Shown here piece after piece: positions 16,204 through 20,056 of a stretch of 20,056 nucleotides of DNA (the first letter of the stretch is position 1; every line of letters starts with the position of its first letter). Source of the DNA: Blastocystis hominis (taxonomy: Eukaryota > Sar > Bigyra > Opalinata > Blastocystidae). Where the stretch lies: positions 1-20,056 of the forward strand of contig NW_013171842.1 in the NCBI RefSeq assembly GCF_000151665.1, in the 5' to 3' direction. The notes below the pieces were generated by a model. That model searched no databases. It had not been told where the DNA came from and saw only the letters and a program-made list of their open reading frames with translations. A program made the position numbers and the translations under genes.

Positions 16204-17196
16204 CTAACCATCCAAGTCACTTCGCCAACCAAGGCCAACACGAGCCTGCTTTGCTTCTTTCTCTATTTCTGGAATAATGTCAAATCTCTCTTTTTCCCAT
16301 ACATCCATTGGAATCGTATAATGAGTCTTACGTACCTTTTTCCCACCATACTTCTTACACAAGTCTAAAAGGATTTTATCGATCTCGTCTTTGAACGTGA
16401 AACCATTCGGTATGTCTTTCACTCTATACACACATACACGTCCCTCTCTATCCATTTTGGAACATGTACTCTTCCATTTATCTGATTTAACATGTTGTGA
16501 ATAGATGTGCACATTATCATCATTTTCAACGATAATGTACGTTATGAAAAAGTACCATTGTTGACCTACTTTATTTGGCACACGGCGATCCTTCAATTCC
16601 TTGTTCTCATGGGTCAGCTCTTCATTCGCACGTCTCAGCTCTTCGTTTGCCTTTCGAAGGTAGTCATTGTCCTCCTGTCGAAGACGTGTTAGGAATCTAA
16701 GCACATCGCAGGCAAATGCAGGATCGGCCCACATGAGGCATGCGTGAAGTAGCTCTTCGCAGATGATGTAACCCTTGTTTGTACCATTGAATTCAGGGGT
16801 TGTAACATACTGAATCACGTCGCAAATATCAAACTTGTCGTTTTGGGTGCCCTTTGACGGTAGGTCGGAATTCCGACCTACTGTAGAATGACTGTTTTTG
16901 GCACTATTTTCACCCTCTAGTCCCTCGTTTGACGGTAGGTCGGAATTCCAGCCTACCGTAGATTGGCCCTCTAGACCCTCGTTTGACAGGTGGCTGGAAT
17001 TCCAGCCACCTGTTTTTGCCATGTGTTCGATCAGTTCTTGGGTTTGCTTATTCTCAAGGTAATGTTTGAATCGCTTGTTTGTACCGTGCTTCTCGTTGTA
17101 CTGTCTCAACAGATCAGAGACAAGGTACATTCGAATACCATTATCAAGGCACATACGAATCTTGTAGTCGTAGAAGTCAATCTCTTCGAATTTCAT
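16204..17196 (-). CDS. KilA-N/MSV199-like DNA-binding protein with palindromic repeat insertion
   Basis: 330 residues. N-terminal 10-60 and 125-170 (YIICEELLHACLMWADPAFA then DVLRFLTRL) resemble a KilA-N/MSV199-type DNA-binding domain found in large DNA viruses and their relatives. Residues about 62-116 are a low-complexity repeat (NSDLPS, NEGLEG) encoded by three palindromes, and appear to interrupt the domain. 173-205 is a strong coiled coil (LRKANEELRRANEELTHENKEL), which suggests dimerisation. 212-325 is a separate C-terminal alpha/beta domain (WYFFITYIIVEND...YTIPMDVWEKERF) like those paired with KilA-N in insect viruses. The ATG at 17196 follows an AT-rich block shared with the 177-aa gene. 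Likely a viral regulator. Fossil virus gene, open over its length. Confidence 0.65.
   Translation of the reverse strand: MKFEEIDFYDYKIRMCLDNGIRMYLVSDLLRQYNEKHGTNKRFKHYLENKQTQELIEHMAKTGGWNSSHLSNEGLEGQSTVGWNSDLPSNEGLEGENSAKNSHSTVGRNSDLPSKGTQNDKFDICDVIQYVTTPEFNGTNKGYIICEELLHACLMWADPAFACDVLRFLTRLRQEDNDYLRKANEELRRANEELTHENKELKDRRVPNKVGQQWYFFITYIIVENDDNVHIYSQHVKSDKWKSTCSKMDREGRVCVYRVKDIPNGFTFKDEIDKILLDLCKKYGGKKVRKTHYTIPMDVWEKERFDIIPEIEKEAKQARVGLGWRSDLDG
16858..16883. repeat. Palindrome a in the KilA-N gene
   Basis: TAGGTCGGAATTCCGACCTA is a perfect 20-base palindrome at 16861-16880 with weaker pairing outward. EcoRI-type GAATTC lies at its centre. First of three related palindromes. Confidence 0.9.
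16932..16959. repeat. Palindrome b in the KilA-N gene
   Basis: A 28-base palindrome, arms ACGGTAGGT... and ...CCTACCGT with a single G-T type mismatch, same GGAATTCC core. Preceded by CCTCGTTTG as in palindrome c, so repeat unit and palindrome were duplicated together. Confidence 0.9.
16986..17013. repeat. Palindrome c in the KilA-N gene
   Basis: A perfect 28-base palindrome, arms ACAGGTGGCTGG around AATT. Its arm sequence differs from palindromes a and b at several places while pairing stays perfect, so changes occurred on both arms. Confidence 0.9.
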
Positions 17197-17230
17197 TTCT
17201 ATTTGTATTTATGTATTGAACTCTTTTAAG
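17197..17230 (-). promoter_or_regulatory. AT-rich promoter-like block upstream of the KilA-N gene
   Basis: On the minus strand it reads CTTAAAAGAGTTCAAT then ACATAAATACAAATAG, directly against the ATG. It matches the block at 14036-14068 with one indel and few substitutions. Confidence 0.55.
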
Positions 17231-17246
17231 TACAATAGTTACAGTA

Positions 17247-17284
17247 GGGGACACTACGTGCCCCCGGGGAAGCGAAGCTTCCCC
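17247..17284. repeat. Double-hairpin element 7
   Basis: GGGGACAC/TAC/GTGCCCC with one unpaired base (17247-17265), then perfect GGGGAAGC/GAA/GCTTCCCC (17266-17284). Lies between the KilA-N promoter block and the protease gene. Confidence 0.85.
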
Positions 17285-17306
17285 TTACACCCTCTGGATA
17301 GCTGGG

Positions 17307-17762
17307 TCAACAGCGTCGTGCGTGTACAAGTGAAGGAGTGCCAGGTAGCCACAGTTGTTGGCAAAGATCGACTGGTATTTCACTTTGCTTCACACGGAAC
17401 ACACGGTTCGTACCTGTCAACGGGAAGTCATTCATCTCGCCAAAGCTGTCCTGGTAGTTCAGTGTTCCGTCGTCTTCACGGAAGCAAGAAACAAAGTGAC
17501 CGAGCTTACCACCGTCTTCAAAGGGTATCCAGATGATGCAATTCATCGGTTCTTTGTACTCTTTGGCCAGTCTCTTGTACTTGTCCAATTCCATCACATC
17601 GAAGTCGGGTATCTCGAGTTGCTTGGCCAGTTTTCGAACTTCATCGAAAGTCATTGGTTCAGCATCCACATTCATGTATCCATGCTTGTAGAGTTTACTT
17701 AGTACGGAGGAAGCTCTGCTTTGGGGCGACAAAGTCGCCCCGGCGGAACGAAGTTCCGCCAT
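17307..17762 (-). CDS. Adenain-like cysteine protease region (virion maturation)
   Basis: A 151-residue open segment with the signature of adenovirus-type/Ulp1-fold proteases: a strand IIWIPF, then GGKLGHFVSCF with His89 as likely catalytic base, and NYQDSFG with Asp105 as likely third acid member. The stretch before it (residues 35-70) is helical. These proteases cut capsid precursors at Gly-Gly-type sites during assembly in Polintons, adintoviruses and adenoviruses. The first ~14 residues (AELRSAGATL) are encoded by a double hairpin, so the true start may differ. Neighbours are the pVI-like gene upstream and KilA-N downstream. Fossil virus gene. Confidence 0.65.
   Translation of the reverse strand: MAELRSAGATLSPQSRASSVLSKLYKHGYMNVDAEPMTFDEVRKLAKQLEIPDFDVMELDKYKRLAKEYKEPMNCIIWIPFEDGGKLGHFVSCFREDDGTLNYQDSFGEMNDFPLTGTNRVFRVKQSEIPVDLCQQLWLPGTPSLVHARRC
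17723..17760. repeat. Double-hairpin element 8
   Basis: GGGGCGAC/AAA/GTCGCCCC (17723-17741), directly followed by GGCGGAAC/GAA/GTTCCGCC (17742-17760). The second hairpin occurs identically at 18005-18023 and 18587-18605. Overlaps the start of the protease ORF. Confidence 0.92.
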
Positions 17763-17770
17763 GCTTCCGC

Positions 17771-17791
17771 GCGGGAGCCGCAGGCTCCCGC
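17771..17791. repeat. Single hairpin next to double-hairpin element 8
   Basis: GCGGGAGCC/GCA/GGCTCCCGC, a perfect 9-bp stem. Same core as the second hairpin of element 1. It lies at the boundary between the protease and pVI-like genes. Confidence 0.88.
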
Positions 17792-18529
17792 TTAGTACAC
17801 TCTCCTTCGAATCACTGACTCGTGCATCTTGTTCTCGTTCTGTGGAAGGGCTGTGAGGATGCGATTCTTTTTTTTCGTCGGGACTTCAATTGCTTGTGTC
17901 TCGTTGTCCAGGTCAGAAATATCGTAACCAGTGCCGGCTTTGCTTTCCTTGCCCTGAATCTGGTTTGCCACATCGCTCACCGAATGGGACGACTTCGTCG
18001 TCCCGGCGGAACGAAGTTCCGCCACCGTACCCTTCGCCATGTCACCTATCACATTCGCGAGCTGCTTCACGGTGTCCGATCCTGTCTTGTTGCTCACATA
18101 GTTCACACCCTTGTTGATCGCGTTATTCGCAGCATTCGTGCCAGCATTGACCAGAATATCGGTGATGGGTTTCAACTTGTCGGCATTGTTGTCGTACCAA
18201 CCTTTGATCTTGTTCCAGGCATTCTTGAAGAACGTGCCAACACGACTGGAACCGGCGTACAAGGCTCCACCTCGGACTTCAATGTTTTTACTTTGTCGTT
18301 CGATGGCTTTCATGGTCTTCAACACGTCGTCATAATCGCCAGGGTTGATTCCATTGAGGAACACAGCAGAAGCTCCTCCGAATTTCAGTGCACCTCCCTC
18401 CTTACCACTAATCAAACTTTTGAGGCTTGAGATGATCTGTGGAGCCATCTGAATGAGTGCTGGGATGATCGTGGCAGCGATGGTACCAAGTGCTCCGCCT
18501 TTCTTTAGTCCGGTCAGCTCGTTCATCAA
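17792..18529 (-). CDS. pVI-like membrane-active minor capsid protein
   Basis: 245 residues. Near the N-terminus, 13-40 is a strongly hydrophobic/amphipathic helix (LGTIAATIIPALIQMAP then IISSLKSLI) between Gly-Gly-Ala sites at 11-13 and 45-47; further GGA occurs at 51-53 and 87-89 (VRGGA). Adenovirus pVI has the same layout, a membrane-lytic helix next to a protease cut of type [MIL]-x-G-G|x, and Polintons and adintoviruses carry comparable proteins. The middle (GVNYVSNKTGSDTVKQLANVIGDMAKG) is helical; the C-terminus is Lys/Arg-rich. A double hairpin is read through at about 169-182 (AELRSAGTTKSS). Start uncertain: the first Met pair is taken. Fossil virus gene; identity inferred from layout and neighbours. 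Confidence 0.5.
   Translation of the reverse strand: MMNELTGLKKGGALGTIAATIIPALIQMAPQIISSLKSLISGKEGGALKFGGASAVFLNGINPGDYDDVLKTMKAIERQSKNIEVRGGALYAGSSRVGTFFKNAWNKIKGWYDNNADKLKPITDILVNAGTNAANNAINKGVNYVSNKTGSDTVKQLANVIGDMAKGTVAELRSAGTTKSSHSVSDVANQIQGKESKAGTGYDISDLDNETQAIEVPTKKKNRILTALPQNENKMHESVIRRRVY
17986..18023. repeat. Double-hairpin element 9, inside the pVI-like gene
   Basis: GGGACGAC/TTC/GTCGTCCC (17986-18004), directly followed by GGCGGAAC/GAA/GTTCCGCC (18005-18023). Both stems perfect. Lies between helical parts of the protein. Confidence 0.92.
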
Positions 18530-18563
18530 TTGCGCTTCATTGAATGCCAGTGCTCCAGCGGAT

Positions 18564-18932
18564 TTAGAGTCTGTCTGACATGCTCCGGCGGAACGAAGTT
18601 CCGCCGAGGGGGAAGCTGTGCTTCCCCCTGTTGCACCACCTTCCTTGAAAGCAATGGCTCCACCGGTGTCCTTGGTCGCCCCATTGAAAGCAATAGCACC
18701 AGCTGTTTTCGTGGGAGACCGATGGTCTCCCGGGGGCGATGTACATCGCCCCCTTCGTCTTACTAGCTCGTTTTGGTGTTCGCTTTCGTGATCGCTTTGA
18801 TTGCACTGGTGTTTCGAGTTCCTTGTGAAGATTCAATGTCTTGCGTCGATCCACAATCGTTCCACTATCCTGTTCTCGGAAATCGGGTTCGCCATAAAAG
18901 GCAGATATATCAACAGTGAATGGAATTGCCAT
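18564..18932 (-). CDS. Small basic protein, possibly core/DNA-condensing
   Basis: A 122-residue open segment. The N-terminal 40 residues are mixed; 46-60 is a strong basic cluster (KRSRKRTPKRASKTK) like a nuclear-localisation or DNA-binding tail, as in adenovirus core proteins. ATG at 18932 has the CTCCC...TAAATGG context shared with capsid and ATPase genes. Two double hairpins lie in the region. The C-terminal part reads as compositionally odd and may not be genuine protein. Function is inference. Fossil virus gene. Confidence 0.45.
   Translation of the reverse strand: MAIPFTVDISAFYGEPDFREQDSGTIVDRRKTLNLHKELETPVQSKRSRKRTPKRASKTKGAMYIAPGRPSVSHENSWCYCFQWGDQGHRWSHCFQGRWCNRGKHSFPLGGTSFRRSMSDRL
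18587..18628. repeat. Double-hairpin element 10
   Basis: GGCGGAAC/GAA/GTTCCGCC (18587-18605), two bases, then GGGGGAAGC/TGT/GCTTCCCCC (18608-18628). Third identical copy of the first hairpin. Confidence 0.92.
18713..18753. repeat. Double-hairpin element 11
   Basis: GGGAGACC/GAT/GGTCTCCC (18713-18731), directly followed by a perfect 22-base palindrome with GGGGGCGATG arms and TA centre (18732-18753). Confidence 0.92.
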
Positions 18933-18946
18933 TTATTGTAGGGAGG
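18930..18946 (-). promoter_or_regulatory. CTCCC...TAAATGG start context, basic-protein gene
   Basis: On the minus strand: CTCCC, TACAA, then TAAATGG with the ATG at 18932. The CTCCC is the end of a hairpin of double-hairpin element 12, as also seen before the capsid gene. Confidence 0.45.
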
Positions 18947-18983
18947 AAACGAAGTTTCCTCCCGGGGCGATGTACATCGCCCC
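18941..18983. repeat. Double-hairpin element 12
   Basis: GGGAGGAAAC/GAA/GTTTCCTCCC (18941-18963), directly followed by a 20-base palindrome with GGGGCGATG arms (18964-18983). The first is the reverse complement of the hairpin at 12529-12551; the second matches part of element 11. Confidence 0.93.
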
Positions 18984-18990
18984 TATGTAT

Positions 18991-19029
18991 GGGGAAATCG
19001 TAGATTTCCCCGGGGGCACTTCGTGCCCC
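18991..19029. repeat. Double-hairpin element 13
   Basis: GGGGAAATC/GTA/GATTTCCCC (18991-19011), one base, then GGGGCAC/TTC/GTGCCCC (19013-19029). With element 12 it fills nearly the whole gap between the fibre-like and basic-protein genes. Confidence 0.92.
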
Positions 19030-19067
19030 ATTCGTACAAAGTGAAAAGAAGATCAAAGATATATTCA

Positions 19068-20056
19068 TTAGCCATTGAAACCCTGTGTAATGAACATATC
19101 CTTGATCGTGTTGTACGTATTTTGCAGATATTGCTCGAATTGTTGATCTACATTGACAGCAAACCGTTTGATCTTGTTTTTCATGTAGTCCAAATAATCA
19201 GGAGTTAGATCCTTACTATTAGCTACTCGTATGAAGAAACTCATCAGTTCGGGGTCTTCATTTCGATCACGATAAGCCCTGAAGAGACGTGAGAATCCAA
19301 GGTCATTTGCAAATTGAGCGAAAACAGGATTGTTGAAATTGCGAGCAAGCAAACTTGAGAAAGCAATGAAATCTTCGCGAGTATCATCGCTTTCCCAACT
19401 TTCCTTGGTGTCATTAGAATCTTTACTTTCATACGCGTCAATCAAGGCTGCAGCTCGATTCACTTGATCGATTGCTTGAGGTGTGAAACTAGCATTTACA
19501 CTTTCAGATTGACGACCGTCCAGTACAATCACAGGTTGAATTTGTGGCTGATTCCGGAAATATTCATATGATTGCCAAATGGCATCCATTAAGTTCTGGA
19601 TTCCTCTCATATTCTGCTGATACAATTGTTGATATAATTGTTCCCGGGACAGCTGAGTATCAGCAAAATGATTACTCATTGTAGTAAGCAGCTGACCAGT
19701 TTGAGCATGTCCATCAACAACTGCATTACCAACATTTGTCAATAGGTTGTTAGTTTGAGTCTGATTGTCAGTGAGTTGGCTACTCATGGAATTGAATCCA
19801 TTTGTCAACAGGTTACCAGTTTTAGTCTGATTGTCAGCAAGTTGATTAACAATTGCACCCGTAGAATCTTTGATTAACTTGGTTGTTTGAGCTTGTCCTT
19901 GTTCATATTGGTTGCCCAGAGCATTCGTGCCATCCAATAGTTGTTTCCTAGTTGCCTTTCCCTCTTCTGCAACCGCATTACCAAGAGCTATCAGATTCTG
20001 ATTCGTAGTCTGCAATTCATTGGACACGTTTTGAATCAAAGTGTGGCTTCCTAGCA
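19068..20056 (-). CDS. Fibre-like coiled-coil repeat protein (N-terminus beyond the window)
   Basis: The frame is open to the right edge, with no in-frame stop and no ATG at its upstream end here, so the gene starts outside the window; at least 329 residues are seen. The first ~150 visible residues are four to five imperfect repeats of about 20-23 residues (DNQTKTGNLLTNGFNSMSSQ, DNQTQTNNLLTNVGNAV), a period suited to a hendecad-type coiled coil, and Gln/Asn/Thr-rich as in viral stalks. The C-terminal ~190 residues form a separate acidic, helical domain (ARNFNNPVFAQFANDLGFSR). A trimeric fibre or other virion-surface protein is plausible; I do not recognise the family. Fossil virus gene. Confidence 0.5.
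   Translation of the reverse strand, partial: LGSHTLIQNVSNELQTTNQNLIALGNAVAEEGKATRKQLLDGTNALGNQYEQGQAQTTKLIKDSTGAIVNQLADNQTKTGNLLTNGFNSMSSQLTDNQTQTNNLLTNVGNAVVDGHAQTGQLLTTMSNHFADTQLSREQLYQQLYQQNMRGIQNLMDAIWQSYEYFRNQPQIQPVIVLDGRQSESVNASFTPQAIDQVNRAAALIDAYESKDSNDTKESWESDDTREDFIAFSSLLARNFNNPVFAQFANDLGFSRLFRAYRDRNEDPELMSFFIRVANSKDLTPDYLDYMKNKIKRFAVNVDQQFEQYLQNTYNTIKDMFITQGFNG

Larger units (their letters stand above)
12443..20056. mobile_element. Virus-like element of the Polinton / Polinton-like virus / adintovirus group (left part)
   Basis: Gene content is the virus hallmark set: probable double-jelly-roll capsid protein, FtsK/HerA packaging ATPase, adenain-like cysteine protease, pVI-like and basic core-like proteins, fibre-like protein and a KilA-N protein. 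Genes are in two converging blocks meeting near 16.1-16.2 kb. The element continues past the right edge; no polymerase B, integrase or terminal inverted repeat is visible here, so its exact family is open. It looks young and largely whole, with about one or two breaks. It carries many double-hairpin elements. Its left limit coincides with a telomeric tract. Confidence 0.85.

Noticed and set aside
17822-18430. 202-codon plus-strand frame opposite the pVI-like gene
   Set aside because: Overlaps the stronger minus-strand gene, has no start context, and its His/Val/Arg-rich composition fits an antisense shadow.
12529-19029. CRISPR array or bacterial-type terminators for the hairpin series
   Set aside because: Spacing is irregular, there are no unique spacers of constant length, the hairpins come in adjacent pairs and lie also inside genes, and stems lack following T-runs. 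The genes are of eukaryotic virus-like type.

Overview
The window reads as a chromosome end of a eukaryote with TTAGGG-type telomeres. It holds a head-to-tail array of two non-LTR retrotransposons (LINEs), each ending in a short telomeric tract, followed by a virus-like element of the Polinton / Polinton-like virus / adintovirus kind. The LINE genes have eukaryotic domain layouts. The host cannot be named from sequence alone. An early-diverging fungus or another unicellular eukaryote is plausible, mainly because GC-rich double-hairpin elements resemble those described from chytrid and Allomyces mitochondrial DNA; this is weak inference.

Region by region. 1-1070: purine-rich, Glu/Lys-coding leader in several open segments, perhaps interrupted by small introns. 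1021-7672: LINE copy A, one giant ORF with an acidic/basic low-complexity N-terminus, a possible RNA-binding domain, an APE-type endonuclease, reverse transcriptase, a CCHC-type zinc motif and a long C-terminal tail carrying a canonical PCNA-binding PIP box; it ends in a (TTTG)n tail. 7673-7697: four telomeric units. 7698-12415: LINE copy B, nearly identical to A but 5'-truncated inside the endonuclease. 12416-12440: the same 25-nt telomeric tract. 12443-20056: the virus-like element, running off the right edge.

The CCCTAA strand orientation puts the chromosome terminus to the left. In both LINEs the 3' tail lies against the telomeric G-strand in the same register. This is what repeated reverse transcription primed from the chromosome end would leave, with truncated 5' ends capped again by telomeric repeats. 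Drosophila HeT-A/TART, Giardia telomeric LINEs and Magnaporthe MoTeRs are known parallels.

The virus-like element has two converging gene blocks. Plus strand: probable double-jelly-roll major capsid protein, a 177-aa protein, and an FtsK/HerA (A32-like) packaging ATPase. Minus strand: KilA-N-type protein, adenain-like protease, a pVI-like membrane-active protein, a small basic protein and a fibre-like coiled-coil protein. No DNA polymerase or integrase lies in the window. The element looks young and largely whole, with perhaps one or two breaks. It is studded with at least 13 double-hairpin elements (about 27 hairpins) that are absent from the 12.4 kb of LINE sequence. Its genes fall into two classes by upstream sequence: a shared AT-rich block with TATA-like core (177-aa gene, KilA-N gene), and a CTCCC...TAAATGG start context (capsid, ATPase, basic protein). 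These could be early and late promoters.
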